64,000 bases of DNA from Methanospirillum stamsii (GTDB lineage: Archaea; Halobacteriota; Methanomicrobia; Methanomicrobiales; Methanospirillaceae). Below, in pieces: positions 33,381 to 43,276 of the stretch. The position numbers and the translations under genes were made by a program. How positions within the stretch are numbered: position 1 is the first letter of the stretch; the number at the start of each line of letters is the position of its first letter. The stretch is taken from contig NZ_QGMZ01000039.1 in assembly GCF_003173335.1 (NCBI RefSeq), positions 1 to 64,000 on the forward strand. The letters run 5' to 3'. The notes beneath the pieces are model-generated. The model did no database searches, had not been told where the DNA came from, and worked only from the letters and a program-made list of their open reading frames with translations.

Positions 33381-35474
33381 TTACAATGAATTGAGTTGAT
33401 AAATAGTAACATCATGATTTTTGTACAATACATGGAAATCATCAGGGCATATTGAAACCGTATATTTTTTATTTTCTTCAGGACCGACATAGAGGAGACT
33501 GGCATTATATGATCTCATGAGTAGCGTGGTTTGCTCCGGGTTTTCATACATAGTGCGCACATCAGAACCCCTTTGTGAATACCAACCGTCAGGAGTATTT
33601 CCACGCCACATATACTCATGGAATTGCCATCCGATGATGGTTGGAATCCCGGTAAAAGATGATATCCGGGAGGTATATTGATAATCATCTCCTGCTGCTT
33701 CAACAATAATATGATTGCCCGGTAGAGAACGTAAAAAATTCACCGCTTCAGCATCACCCTGATTTGAACTGGAAAGCCAGGCAAGACCATCCAGAGTCGG
33801 GGTATGAGCCCCAGGAATAGTAGACACTACCATAGGGGGAACAACCAGACATAGACACAATAAAAGAACAATTCCATATTGAACCGCCCCCGCCCTCCAT
33901 CGGTTACTATTCTCAATCATTTGATCCAGTTCTTTTCCAATCATGAGACCCGCTGATGTCCCACATAGAATCCAGGCGCCGATATAGAGTTTGAATACCG
34001 TATTCATCCGATAATAGGTTTCACCCATGTTATCAGCCAGATAAAAAATTTCACAGAAAAGGAGGATTACAAGGCCACCTGTTGCAAGAAAATCAGCAGC
34101 ACCATTTCTCCGAAGGAATAACAGGATGAGAAATAATACTGCAAATCCCGCAGATAAATAACCAACCACAAAAAAAGGGATCAGGACTAAAATAACCCAA
34201 GGGACAGTTTTGATTAATGAACGGAATGAAAATAAAAATGCTAATAGGAACCAACTATGCACCATCAAAAATTCCATGATATGGGAGGGATTATGGACAA
34301 AACCTATCCCTTCAATTCCCTGGGTACACATACTAAAAAGAAGGGGAGAGATTAATAGCAGACTTACAACCGGAACCAACAAAAGATAGATTATTGCTGA
34401 TGCTTCGGAAGACATCCATCCGCCTTTTTTACGGAACAACTCTTCCCTCACCTGGTTTATAATAAGCAGGGGCCTATACCTTATAGAATCCCAAGCATTT
34501 TCTCCAATAATCATGCAGAATCCAACAGCAAGGATCATGGGGGCCCAGATCAAAATATCCCAACTATTTACAGCAGGGATTATTGAGAGCCCAAGAGAGG
34601 TAAGGAGAATAATTACACCACGACCAGTCCTGGTAACCGACTTCCAGCAGGTTAAAGCAATCGTGACCATAAGAACCAGAAATGTCTGGGGAAGAATTCC
34701 TAAAACATGGGCGTGGACATCACCGAATAAAAAAGAAAAAAGAGGATATTCGTTGATAGTATTCAGAATAACCCTGCTACTGTCCCAAAGAAGAGTGAAT
34801 GAAGCGGTTCCGGTCAACGCAAGGAATATGAAATATGGATTAACAATAAAAAATGCCAGTACCGGTAAGATCCGGACATGCTTTAAGACAACATTACCAG
34901 CACCGTATAGATTGAGTGCAGAAAGCGCAGCAATAGTTGGTAGGACCAGATTAAAAAGGAGATTGGAGGGTATTCCTGCAATAAAAGCAGGCATGGCTAC
35001 CATCCAGTGCCCAAAATAATAGTACACATTGAGTTCTCCCCCGGCAAACCAGGGGTCCAGGGGAGGAACCATGGGATTTCTAAGAATCGAGGCGAGAAAT
35101 CCATGGTCCATGAATTTTTCTGCCCCATTAATATCAGGATTAAACATCCTTACAACAAGGAACGCCGCGAAAACCACTATGAAAAGCAGATAATACCGCC
35201 ATTCTTTTGGAATCTCAAGATAGAAATGTCCAAGTTTAAGAACCATCACTCCGATGTAAAGTAACATAACAGGGACTAATCCCATGAGTGGAGAAAAACC
35301 AAGATAAACAGAATACCACGAACCAAGAGAGAAAAGTATAAATCCCCCGGTCCCTGACACAGGAACAGCTACTTTAGGTAGAATCTTTTTTATCCAAGGA
35401 TACAGGGAGAGATGAATCGCAACAAGCACAACGAACCATGAAAGAACTGCAAAGACCTGATCCACTTCAATCAT
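33381..35474 (-). CDS. DUF2298 (YYY) polytopic membrane protein, probable glycan-related
   Basis: A 697-residue protein with about a dozen membrane helices from residue 5 onward and a soluble C-terminal part. The signature DPWFAGGELNVYYYFGHWMVA with its YYYF gives the family its YYY name. PLFSFLFGDVHAHVLGILPQ resembles GT-C glycosyltransferase loops with an Asp-His pair. The C-terminal segment includes EAVNFLRSLPGNHIIVEAAGD. DUF2298 proteins are known in archaea and bacteria and thought to be membrane glycosyltransferases. It is four bases from the flippase-like gene, in one leftward operon with the GT2 and FAD genes. Confidence 0.82.
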   Translation of the reverse strand: MIEVDQVFAVLSWFVVLVAIHLSLYPWIKKILPKVAVPVSGTGGFILFSLGSWYSVYLGFSPLMGLVPVMLLYIGVMVLKLGHFYLEIPKEWRYYLLFIVVFAAFLVVRMFNPDINGAEKFMDHGFLASILRNPMVPPLDPWFAGGELNVYYYFGHWMVAMPAFIAGIPSNLLFNLVLPTIAALSALNLYGAGNVVLKHVRILPVLAFFIVNPYFIFLALTGTASFTLLWDSSRVILNTINEYPLFSFLFGDVHAHVLGILPQTFLVLMVTIALTCWKSVTRTGRGVIILLTSLGLSIIPAVNSWDILIWAPMILAVGFCMIIGENAWDSIRYRPLLIINQVREELFRKKGGWMSSEASAIIYLLLVPVVSLLLISPLLFSMCTQGIEGIGFVHNPSHIMEFLMVHSWFLLAFLFSFRSLIKTVPWVILVLIPFFVVGYLSAGFAVLFLILLFLRRNGAADFLATGGLVILLFCEIFYLADNMGETYYRMNTVFKLYIGAWILCGTSAGLMIGKELDQMIENSNRWRAGAVQYGIVLLLCLCLVVPPMVVSTIPGAHTPTLDGLAWLSSSNQGDAEAVNFLRSLPGNHIIVEAAGDDYQYTSRISSFTGIPTIIGWQFHEYMWRGNTPDGWYSQRGSDVRTMYENPEQTTLLMRSYNASLLYVGPEENKKYTVSICPDDFHVLYKNHDVTIYQLNSL

Positions 35475-35477
35475 TAA

Positions 35478-36437
35478 TTAAGAATCCTCTTTGAGTCGTT
35501 TTCTGATACTGGCTGATAATTCAGGAATGACCCAGTCACCAAGATAAAAAACAGAGATCACTCCTCCTGCAAGGGTGATTCCATTTTTAACAAGGTGATC
35601 AATTACCGCAATTAATGTTGAGACTGCAGGGGCGGTTCCGGCAAGTTCAAAGATTACCGCAAGGGCAAATTCATAGGTCCCAATCCCACCGGGAGTGAGT
35701 GGAACTGCTTTTACCAGGTTTCCAGCAACAACAGCAAGTAAGACCACCATAAACGGGATATCCTGCCTGAACATCATAACCACACAATAACAGATGATTG
35801 TATCCAGAATCCAGATTCCAACAGAAGTTAAACCCAGGATAATTGCTGACCGGGGAGTAAGAGATGCGTTTCTCATCTCATCCAGCATATTCAGAATATA
35901 TCGAAGGTATTTGTTTTCGGACTGAATCTTTCCGGTCAGCGTGAGGATTATAAAAAACAGGACACCCAGACACAAAGGCAGAACCAGAATCATCAAAACC
36001 CAGGAAGGGGCATTCAAAACAAACAAAATTGCACATAATCCAAGCAGGGCTACAGATATTATATCAAATACACGTTCTACAACAATTGACGAGAGCCCCT
36101 GTGATATTGTTGCATCATAGTCATGCTTTAAAAGCACCACCCGGATCAGATCACCTAAACGGGCCGGAACTACAAGATTCACCGTTTGAGAGATAAAAAT
36201 ACAGGCAACACCAAAGGCAACAGATATGAAAACCTGCATCCTTGATAGGATAGCCTGATACCTGCAACTCCTGATAAACCATGCAAACAGACAGAAAAAA
36301 ACTGCAGGAAATAAGTAAAGAGGCTGTACGTATGAGAGCGCTTCTGACAGGTCATCCCATACACGAACAACCATCACAATCAGAATGGCAGCTGCCAGGA
36401 GAACAGAAAAAACAATAGCCACCAGTTTACGATACAT
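35478..36437 (-). CDS. Flippase-like/LPG-synthase TM family membrane protein (UPF0104)
   Basis: A 319-residue protein with about eight membrane segments. PARLGDLIRVVLLKHDY and FDIISVALLGLCAILF, with PLTPGGIGTYEFALAVIFELAG, are signatures of the LPG_synthase_TM/AglD-like family. In archaea these proteins are linked to lipid-linked sugar modification. The gene overlaps the end of the GT2 gene by 11 bases, supporting a joint role in transferring sugar to lipid carriers. Confidence 0.85.
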   Translation of the reverse strand: MYRKLVAIVFSVLLAAAILIVMVVRVWDDLSEALSYVQPLYLFPAVFFCLFAWFIRSCRYQAILSRMQVFISVAFGVACIFISQTVNLVVPARLGDLIRVVLLKHDYDATISQGLSSIVVERVFDIISVALLGLCAILFVLNAPSWVLMILVLPLCLGVLFFIILTLTGKIQSENKYLRYILNMLDEMRNASLTPRSAIILGLTSVGIWILDTIICYCVVMMFRQDIPFMVVLLAVVAGNLVKAVPLTPGGIGTYEFALAVIFELAGTAPAVSTLIAVIDHLVKNGITLAGGVISVFYLGDWVIPELSASIRKRLKEDS

Positions 36438-37140
36438 GAATCTGCCACCACAGCCTTAAAATTGCTTTTCCCATCTTCCAGATATCACCCGAACGCACGG
36501 TGGTTCCCTTACCTTCAGTCCATACAACAGGAATTTCCTTAATTTTAAGCCCGATCCATTGTGCACGGACAAGTATTTCAGTGTCCCAGAACCAGTGAGT
36601 ATCAACGATATCAGGAAGAAGCATTTTCAGGGAATGAGTTCTAAATGCCTTAAACCCGCACTGATGGTCAGAAATGCTGCTCCTCAGAATACAGTGAACT
36701 AAGGTGTTATAACCCCTGCTTTTTATTTCCCGCCCATAACTCCGGATAATTTTGCTCTCTGAAAGAAGACGTGAACCAGTTGCAATATCATACCCTCCGG
36801 AAATTGCACCAAGGAGGTCGGTTAGATGAGAGAGATCTGTTGCCAGGTCCACATCAAAATAACAAAAGATTTCCCCTTTTGCTATCGATACTGCATGGGT
36901 AAGAGCAGAACCCCTCCCCAGCCGTTGATTCCGGTGAAGATGAATTACAGCATCATAGGCCTTTGCATATTCTTCTGCAACTTCTGTTGAGCCATCCGTA
37001 CTTGCATCCTCTGCAATAATGATCTCATAAGAAGTTGCAAGATCATCCATGATAGCCAACACTTTCGGTACCGTCCTACGAAGTGCAGAAACATCATTGT
37101 AAACCGGAATGACTATTGTTACAGGACTTTGAATTTTCAC
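36427..37140 (-). CDS. Glycosyltransferase family 2 (dolichyl-phosphate sugar synthase-like)
   Basis: A 237-residue GT-A enzyme. It has VTIVIPVYNDVSALRRTVPK, IIAEDASTDGSTEVAEEYAK, and the DxD-type FCYFDVDLATDLSHL. IATGSRL and SDHQCGFKAFRTHSLK (with QCGFK) are typical of dolichol-phosphate glucose/mannose synthases. It would use an NDP-sugar to make polyprenyl-phosphate sugar for the membrane enzymes next door. GTG 37140 is chosen because it overlaps the TGA of the upstream FAD gene (GTGA) and avoids the TTG at 37167. Confidence 0.88.
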   Translation of the reverse strand: MKIQSPVTIVIPVYNDVSALRRTVPKVLAIMDDLATSYEIIIAEDASTDGSTEVAEEYAKAYDAVIHLHRNQRLGRGSALTHAVSIAKGEIFCYFDVDLATDLSHLTDLLGAISGGYDIATGSRLLSESKIIRSYGREIKSRGYNTLVHCILRSSISDHQCGFKAFRTHSLKMLLPDIVDTHWFWDTEILVRAQWIGLKIKEIPVVWTEGKGTTVRSGDIWKMGKAILRLWWQIHVS

Positions 37141-38378
37141 CTGTTCACTTCCGAAATACGAATACAATCAGATATCTCACCAGCCACACGTTCTCCTGCA
37201 CGAACAGACCCTTCAATACTCCTTTCAGGATAATTCTCCCTTGAAAACATGCCGGCAAGATAAAGCCCGGGGACATGAACAGATTCCATCAGGGATTTGT
37301 ACCCGGCAAGATAAAGTGGACCTGCATATGAATCAGTAGTAATGTCAGACCAGGATATTTCATCTTGTCTGACGGAAAATTTATCACAAAAATCCTGTAT
37401 CATCCGTTCTTGTAGGTCAGGAGAAGGTTTTCCGGAATAATAAGACGCAAGATAAACGATATGTTCACCATACCATGATTCAGGGGCAAGGCAGGTATGT
37501 CCAATTACTGCACCATATGGTGCTTCATCATAAAGATTGATCCAGTATATCCCCCGGGTGACCTGTCTTTTCAAACCCAGAGTCACACAAGCAGCTCCCT
37601 GATATGGAATTTCAGGAATTTCAATTCCGGCTTCCTTGAGAAGAGGTAATGCTATGGTTGACACAACATAGTCAAATGATTCTCCATTTACAAACCAGTG
37701 ATTATTTTCTTGATAAATGTGAGTAACAGGAGTACCGGTAAAAAAAATACCACCTCTATTTATTATTTCATCGGATATTGAGGTAATAAAACCAGCAAAC
37801 CCACGGTTCAGATATCCAAGTCTCTCTCCACTCACTCCACGGTCAGAACGTATTGCAACTCTGCTTACCACCCAGGCTGCAGAAATTTTATTTGCATTCT
37901 GACCGAATTTGGATTTTAACAAAGGGAAAAAGAAAGAACGATAGATCTTTTCTCCAACTTTATCAATCAGGTATTTTTCTGCGCTTATCGTATCAAGCAT
38001 CGATGTGTCGACACACTTGATGTTTTTCATAAAAAGAGCCAGGCGTAATTTGTCATGAAAAGACAGAAGTGGATATCGTAATATTTCAAGCGGGGTGGTG
38101 AGAGAATAGATTACCCCATCCTGATACGTTCCCGTAGAACCCTTGAGCCAGAGAACATCCTGATAGAGACCTAATTCCTTTAAAAGCTCCAAAAAGGATT
38201 TATCTCCGGAGAAAAAATGGTGGTAAAACCTTTCAATAGAATAGTGCTCTTTGTGGTAGGATGCTAACAGACCTCCAATTTCATCTGACTTTTCGTAAAT
38301 TGTCACATTATGCTCAACTGAAAGCCTGTACGCCGAAACAAGGCCAGTTAGCCCTCCTCCAATAATTGCGATCCGCAT
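37137..38378 (-). CDS. FAD-dependent amine-oxidase/UDP-galactopyranose-mutase-like oxidoreductase
   Basis: A 413-residue flavoprotein. MRIAIIGGGLTGLVSAYRLS is the Rossmann FAD-binding start, ERFYHHFFSGDKSFLELLKE lies near the substrate site, and GLYLAGMFSRENYPERSIEG is the C-terminal FAD motif. It resembles the NAD(P)/FAD protoporphyrinogen-oxidase-like enzymes found beside glycosyltransferases in archaeal surface clusters, which may act on polyprenyl lipids or sugars. ATG 38378 is preferred to 38417. It is the first gene of the four-gene glycan operon. Confidence 0.8.
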   Translation of the reverse strand: MRIAIIGGGLTGLVSAYRLSVEHNVTIYEKSDEIGGLLASYHKEHYSIERFYHHFFSGDKSFLELLKELGLYQDVLWLKGSTGTYQDGVIYSLTTPLEILRYPLLSFHDKLRLALFMKNIKCVDTSMLDTISAEKYLIDKVGEKIYRSFFFPLLKSKFGQNANKISAAWVVSRVAIRSDRGVSGERLGYLNRGFAGFITSISDEIINRGGIFFTGTPVTHIYQENNHWFVNGESFDYVVSTIALPLLKEAGIEIPEIPYQGAACVTLGLKRQVTRGIYWINLYDEAPYGAVIGHTCLAPESWYGEHIVYLASYYSGKPSPDLQERMIQDFCDKFSVRQDEISWSDITTDSYAGPLYLAGYKSLMESVHVPGLYLAGMFSRENYPERSIEGSVRAGERVAGEISDCIRISEVNR

Positions 38379-38498
38379 ATTCTGTTTTAATCCCTTAGAT
38401 ATTCCCATCCTGCTCATTGAAGAAGCTTTTTGAATGTATAAAGGAAAGATGTACCAAATATTAACATTCCCGATATTTCATAAAACTGGTGTACCTCC

Positions 38499-39680
38499 AT
38501 GAAAGTGTTTTTTATAGGATTTGGTCAAGCAGGCGGAAAAATTGTTGATCGGTTCGTTGAGTATGATACAAGAATCGGTGGCAAAAGTTTTCGTGCAATT
38601 GCGGTAAATACGGCCAGAACTGATCTGATGGGACTTCAGCACCTGGACTTTGAGGATCGGGTGCTCATCGGTCAGACGGCTGTCAAAGGGCATGGTGTTG
38701 GGACAGATAATGACACCGGAGCCCAGATTACCTTTGATGAAATAGATATCATCATGAATGCCATCGACAGGAAAGGGATCGGTGAAACAGAGGCATTCAT
38801 AATTATTTCAGGACTTGGTGGTGGGACGGGATCAGGTGGTTCACCGGTTCTCGCACGACATTTAAAAAAGATATATAAAGAACCGGTATATGTCCTCGGA
38901 ATTTTACCGGCTCCGGAAGAGGGGCGACTGTATTCGTATAATGCTGCACGAAGCCTTGCCACATTGGTCAAAGAGGCAGACAATGTCATTCTTTTTGACA
39001 ACAGTGCCTGGAAAAATGAGGGAGAAAGTATAAAAGGAGCATTTGATCGCCTGAATGATGAAATCGTCCGTAGGTTTGGGTTATTATTCCGTGCCGGAGA
39101 GATTGGCCAACTAGGTATTGGAGAAATGGTGGTTGATTCGAGTGAGATCATTAATACTCTCAGGGGAGGAGGAATCAGTTCAGTCGGGTATGCAATCAGT
39201 GAAGTGACCGAAACTCCTACTATCGAGAAGGAACGCGGATTCTTTGATAGAATAATTGGAAAAAAGCAGATCGAGGAACGCAGACCAGATGAGAAACTGA
39301 TGGGTGAAGATAAAACGTCGCGAATTTTATCGCTTGTACGCCGGGCCATGCTTGGTCGTCTAACGCTTCCTTGTGAATATACAACTACCAGCAGGGCATT
39401 GGTGCTGGTAGCCGGTCCTCCTGATGATCTGGATAGAAAAGGAATCGAAAAAGCAAAAAGTTGGGTTGAAGAGAATATTGCAGGAGTAGAAGTTCGCGGA
39501 GGGGATTTTCCTGCACAGAGTAAATATGTAGCTGCAGTAGTTCTTCTTGCATCCATTGCTGATGCTCCCCGGGTAACAAACCTTCTTGAAATAGCTAAAG
39601 AAACAAAAGCTACATCTGAAAGAATTGATGAAGAAAACATTTTAAAACTTGATGAGAGCATTGAACCACTATTTGAATGA
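38499..39680 (+). CDS. cetZ: CetZ-type tubulin/FtsZ-superfamily GTPase
   Basis: The 393-residue protein has the tubulin signature GLGGGTGSGGSP at 106-117, nucleotide-contact FGQAGGKIVDRFVEYD at the N terminus, and AFDRLNDEIVRR. A T7-like loop MVVDSSEIINTL carries the acidic pair needed for GTP hydrolysis. The N-terminal GFGQAGGKI and absence of FtsZ motifs such as NTD place it in CetZ, which controls cell shape and motility in haloarchaea. It is followed 8 bases later by a gene for a membrane-anchored coiled-coil protein, probably its partner. The start at 38499 is the first residue of the fold. Confidence 0.92.
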   Translation: MKVFFIGFGQAGGKIVDRFVEYDTRIGGKSFRAIAVNTARTDLMGLQHLDFEDRVLIGQTAVKGHGVGTDNDTGAQITFDEIDIIMNAIDRKGIGETEAFIIISGLGGGTGSGGSPVLARHLKKIYKEPVYVLGILPAPEEGRLYSYNAARSLATLVKEADNVILFDNSAWKNEGESIKGAFDRLNDEIVRRFGLLFRAGEIGQLGIGEMVVDSSEIINTLRGGGISSVGYAISEVTETPTIEKERGFFDRIIGKKQIEERRPDEKLMGEDKTSRILSLVRRAMLGRLTLPCEYTTTSRALVLVAGPPDDLDRKGIEKAKSWVEENIAGVEVRGGDFPAQSKYVAAVVLLASIADAPRVTNLLEIAKETKATSERIDEENILKLDESIEPLFE

Positions 39681-39687
39681 GGAACCC

Positions 39688-40884
39688 ATGAAGATCAGAT
39701 CTTTTGTAATTTTTCTGTGTATCATTTTTTTTGTCATTGCTATCCCTGCAATGGCAAGTGTTGAAGTTGGATATGTGAACGTTAAACCAACCGGAGACCT
39801 TGAATCTGGTAAATCCAATGTATCTGCTGATTTAGAACTTTCTTTTATTTCTTCCAGCGGAGAATCATTTCCCAGTGATGAAAGCCTGGTATTAAGTACC
39901 GGACTTGATAACCCGGTGTGGACATATTCAATTATTCTCGATGGTGTTGAAAACCCTCGACCTGCTGTTAGTAAAAAACAACTGGACCTTTCCGGATGGG
40001 AACTCTCATATGAGAATGTTGAAGAAAGTGTTAAAGTCAATTTGAGAGGAATGGCCCCAAAGGTTGACAAATCAGCACAAGTCGAGATAGTTTCAGTCAA
40101 TGTTGCCACTGCCGGGGGAAGAGTAAAAGATACGGTTAAAAATGTATCCGCTTTTGTGACCAACCCAGGTGAATTAAAAGGCGATCTCTCTTCAGTCAAA
40201 GAATCCTATTCAAAGCTCGAAAAGGATCTGGCTCAGCACAAAGCAGACGGAATAGACATTTCAAAAGCAGAACAAAAGGCAAAAGAAGCATCAAGTGCAC
40301 TTAATTCAGCTGCAGGGGCAAGTTACTCCAATGCACAGGTATACATTAAAAACGCAAATACCTACATAAAAGATGCATATGCAATGCTTGATTCTGGATT
40401 GTCCCAAAAAGCGATTAATGACGCAAAAGAAGCAATAGATAAGACGGATGAATGGATTACATATTTCAAGACTGAAAAAGACCTGGGTAGTGATCCCCGT
40501 CTTGCCCCCATCATAACAAAGCGGGAATTTGCAGCCGAAGATGCAAGTGATGCCAAGGAACTTTATGATGCAGGCAAATATTCTGAAGCCAAGAAAAAAG
40601 CTGAAGAAGCCTATCAGAAAGCTACAGAAGTATTTGATGAAACACAAGCATTACAGGCAGAACTTGAAAAAGAACCTGAAGGAGTTGCACTTCCTGACGT
40701 TTCCGGCATATTGCCCTATTTAATCGGATTAATTATCCTTGTCATTGTAGGGTTTATCGCCTTACGTCTCTTTAAAAACCGTGGTGGCAAAGGAGGCAGC
40801 GGTAAGGGCGGCGGAGGTAGTTTTGGTTCCCGGGATAAACCCAAAAAGAAGTCAACTGCTCATCAATATGATGAGTTATTCTAA
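39688..40884 (+). CDS. CetZ-linked exported coiled-coil protein with C-terminal membrane anchor
   Basis: The 398-residue product starts at ATG 39688 with GAGGA upstream. A signal peptide (RSFVIFLCIIFFVIAIPAMA) is followed by a beta-rich domain to about residue 160. A long Ala/Lys/Glu-rich helical region follows with repeated AKEAxxAL-type segments (ISKAEQKAKEASSALNSAAG, AINDAKEAIDKTDEW). The single membrane helix ILPYLIGLIILVIVGFIALR precedes a cytosolic tail of about 35 residues, Gly- and Lys-rich (GGKGGSGKGGGGSFG) and ending HQYDELF. With a cleaved signal, most of it is extracytoplasmic and the tail is inside, where CetZ is. It lies in an operon with cetZ. I recognise no family. Confidence 0.72.
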   Translation: MKIRSFVIFLCIIFFVIAIPAMASVEVGYVNVKPTGDLESGKSNVSADLELSFISSSGESFPSDESLVLSTGLDNPVWTYSIILDGVENPRPAVSKKQLDLSGWELSYENVEESVKVNLRGMAPKVDKSAQVEIVSVNVATAGGRVKDTVKNVSAFVTNPGELKGDLSSVKESYSKLEKDLAQHKADGIDISKAEQKAKEASSALNSAAGASYSNAQVYIKNANTYIKDAYAMLDSGLSQKAINDAKEAIDKTDEWITYFKTEKDLGSDPRLAPIITKREFAAEDASDAKELYDAGKYSEAKKKAEEAYQKATEVFDETQALQAELEKEPEGVALPDVSGILPYLIGLIILVIVGFIALRLFKNRGGKGGSGKGGGGSFGSRDKPKKKSTAHQYDELF

Positions 40885-41221
40885 TTTTTTTCTCACATTT
40901 TTTTATTACTGTCACTATTCAAACGGGAATACCAAGATTTACGATCCTCAGTTATCCCATGAGGAATAATATTTTATTAGCATTAAAACCCTAAGGCATT
41001 CTTTTTTTGGTGATATACGCAAAAAAACTTTTTAAAAATAGCGAAAAAAACCCTTCCAATAAATTGAGATTATAATTTCATTTTTAAATTGGATAATTAA
41101 CGGTGGGTTTTTTGTTACCCTCTTTTGTTACCATCATAGTAAGAAAAAACAAAGGAATTATCCAGTAAATATTGTTGAGCCACTCGATATTACAATCGTA
41201 ACTGGATTAGGCCAGATTAAC
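40885..41221. other. Convergent intergenic region with T-tract terminator
   Basis: This lies between the ends of two convergent genes. T7 at 40885-40891 and another T7 at 40898-40904 are probable termination signals for the cetZ operon. The remainder is AT-rich with several A runs, some of which would be T-tracts for the opposite strand. No gene or RNA is visible. Confidence 0.45.
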
Positions 41222-42757
41222 CTATTTTTCCCGGACAAATACATCAAGGTTAACCGTACCCATTTCTCCATCACGGAGGAAGAACCACTGTAATGGTCGG
41301 TTCTGATTATCATACCATGAGAACCAATAACTCAAATGATATTCCCTTTTTTCAAACCCGGCCAATGAAGAGTAACTATCAATGTCATGTGCAATGATGA
41401 CATCAGGATCTTTTCCAGCCCATATAACAGGATCGACCTTTTTTCCATAAAATTGAATTTTATTCCATTTAGTTCCACGATAATACCATGGAAGTGGCCA
41501 GTACGAATCAGAAGTCACAACCACACTGTCTGCCGCATCAATAAGTTTCATTACCTCCCGCATGTCTTCAGAATTCTGAACCTGGACAATCGGTTCATTA
41601 ATATCTACAGGGGTAAAGCAAACATGAAGTGTCATCCCGATTAGAAACAATGCTGTGATAATCCCGGCAATAACTTTCTTTCCTGTCATTGCATATGATG
41701 CCAGAATGAGAACAGGAAATAACTGGTGAATGAGAAGCCAGGGTACTTTTTCTCCAATGTATCCATAAAAAACAATGGTACATAAAGCCCAGACTGTTAT
41801 GAGGGCCATTAAGTAATGCTGCTTCGTATTACCAGTATGAGAAGGAATTTCTTCATGTGGATGAAAAATAGAGGAAATGCCACCATTTTTATAACCCCAT
41901 TCCCATACCCCGAACACAGCGAGAGCGAAAAGCGGTAGTTCATAAAGAATGAACATCGCAATATACCAGTATGGTGGACCACAAAGCCTGCATTGGTCAT
42001 GCATTGAGGTCCAATGCTCGATGGCCTTTACCGGTGCTTCCCAAAACATTTCCGGATGTGTGAAAAATGAACTATAGAATAAAAATCCGGTAAAACCGGC
42101 AACAATTACCGCCCCAAGAATATCCCATCTCCAGCTTCGAGGAAGAATAATCAGGTTCTTGATTAATAGCAGAATAAAAAAAGCCCCAAAGATGAATATC
42201 GCTACCGGCATCTCTTCTTTAAGGCACATCCCACAGGCTGCAGAAAATCCTGCCAATATTGCCCAACCTGGTTTTTTAAATTCTATGTATGCAATTATGG
42301 AAAGGAGTAACAGGACCGTGAAAAATAATTGAAAAATATCGTGCCTTAAAAATCTTGAGAAATAAACCATATCAGGCGAGATTGCAAAAAATATTGCAGA
42401 CCAGATGGTCTGATTCCGGGAAAGCCATCCGGTTTTATAAATCCCATATATCAGCAGAATTATTGCAGATCCAAAAACAGCAGGAAGGAGCCTGACTACC
42501 AGGTCACTATCTCCACAAAATTTGAATATTCCTGCAGTCAGGTAATACAGGAACGGACCATGGTACATTGGATCATACTGATATACTCCTTTTGTAACAA
42601 GTTCATAACTGAACCAGGCATGAATGGCTTCATCGTGATGGAGAAGTTTAAGATTCGGAAGTAGTACCCGGAGAATAAGTCCAATTAAAAAAATTATAGT
42701 AATAATCTTTTCTATGGAGAAATTGGCTATTTTTTCCCTGAATTTTAGAATATTCAT
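41222..42757 (-). CDS. GT39-like membrane glycosyltransferase, flippase-associated Agl23 type
   Basis: A 511-residue polytopic protein with a GT-C architecture. The first lumenal loop has LLHHDEAIHAWFSYELVTKG with the acidic HHDEA motif, followed by QYDPMYHGPFLYYLTAGIFK. FSRFLRHDIFQLFFTVLLLL carries another conserved HD. These match the TIGR03663 family, named flippase activity-associated protein Agl23. It would transfer a sugar from a polyprenyl-phosphate donor on the outer membrane face, consistent with the dolichol-type enzymes at 33.4-38.4 kb. It stands alone, with the cetZ pair between. Confidence 0.84.
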   Translation of the reverse strand: MNILKFREKIANFSIEKIITIIFLIGLILRVLLPNLKLLHHDEAIHAWFSYELVTKGVYQYDPMYHGPFLYYLTAGIFKFCGDSDLVVRLLPAVFGSAIILLIYGIYKTGWLSRNQTIWSAIFFAISPDMVYFSRFLRHDIFQLFFTVLLLLSIIAYIEFKKPGWAILAGFSAACGMCLKEEMPVAIFIFGAFFILLLIKNLIILPRSWRWDILGAVIVAGFTGFLFYSSFFTHPEMFWEAPVKAIEHWTSMHDQCRLCGPPYWYIAMFILYELPLFALAVFGVWEWGYKNGGISSIFHPHEEIPSHTGNTKQHYLMALITVWALCTIVFYGYIGEKVPWLLIHQLFPVLILASYAMTGKKVIAGIITALFLIGMTLHVCFTPVDINEPIVQVQNSEDMREVMKLIDAADSVVVTSDSYWPLPWYYRGTKWNKIQFYGKKVDPVIWAGKDPDVIIAHDIDSYSSLAGFEKREYHLSYWFSWYDNQNRPLQWFFLRDGEMGTVNLDVFVREK

Positions 42758-42949
42758 AAATATATCTGCCCCATATACAGCCAGTTATGAACGATAATGA
42801 CCTGAATAATTATGAAAAAATACGATCGATTGATATTTACATCTGTTCTTATCAATCCCAAATAAAAGAGAAAAAAGGTATCTCCTTCAGGAGGTACTGT
42901 GGATTATATCGGGATTATTGCGGCTTGTCTGAAAAGCCGCTCTTTTCCA

Positions 42950-43258
42950 TCAGCTTTCAAGGACTATTTCAATACCAATATCCTTTGGTACCTGGGTACG
43001 CATAAGCTGACGAAGAGCACGCTCATCAGCGTCAAGATCGATGAGACGCTTATGAACTCTCATCTGCCAGCGATCCCAGGTTGCTGTGCCCTCTCCATCA
43101 GGACTTTTCCTGATGGGAACCACAAGCTTCCTGGTTGGCAGGGGAATCGGACCGGCCAGATTTACACCGGTCCGCTCAGCGATCTCTTTAATCTTTTCGC
43201 ATACTTCTTCGACTTTTTGATAGTCGGTTCCGGTGAGTCTAATTCTGGCCTTCTGCAT
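42950..43258 (-). CDS. rps10: Ribosomal protein uS10
   Basis: The 102-residue protein starts [20 protein letters not shown]. It has [20 protein letters not shown] and [18 protein letters not shown] with the end [13 protein letters not shown], all typical of archaeal S10. ATG 43258 is preferred to 43276 and has GGTGTTATC upstream. It lies 18 bases after the EF-1 alpha stop; this pair is a classic archaeal arrangement. Confidence 0.97.
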   Translation of the reverse strand: MQKARIRLTGTDYQKVEEVCEKIKEIAERTGVNLAGPIPLPTRKLVVPIRKSPDGEGTATWDRWQMRVHKRLIDLDADERALRQLMRTQVPKDIGIEIVLES

Positions 43259-43276
43259 GATAACACCGAATCTCAA

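Noticed and set aside
38672-39661. A 329-codon open frame on the minus strand inside cetZ
   Set aside because: It is fully antisense to a gene with clear tubulin-superfamily motifs, has a Ser/Pro-rich composition with no known domain, and no ribosome binding site fits it.
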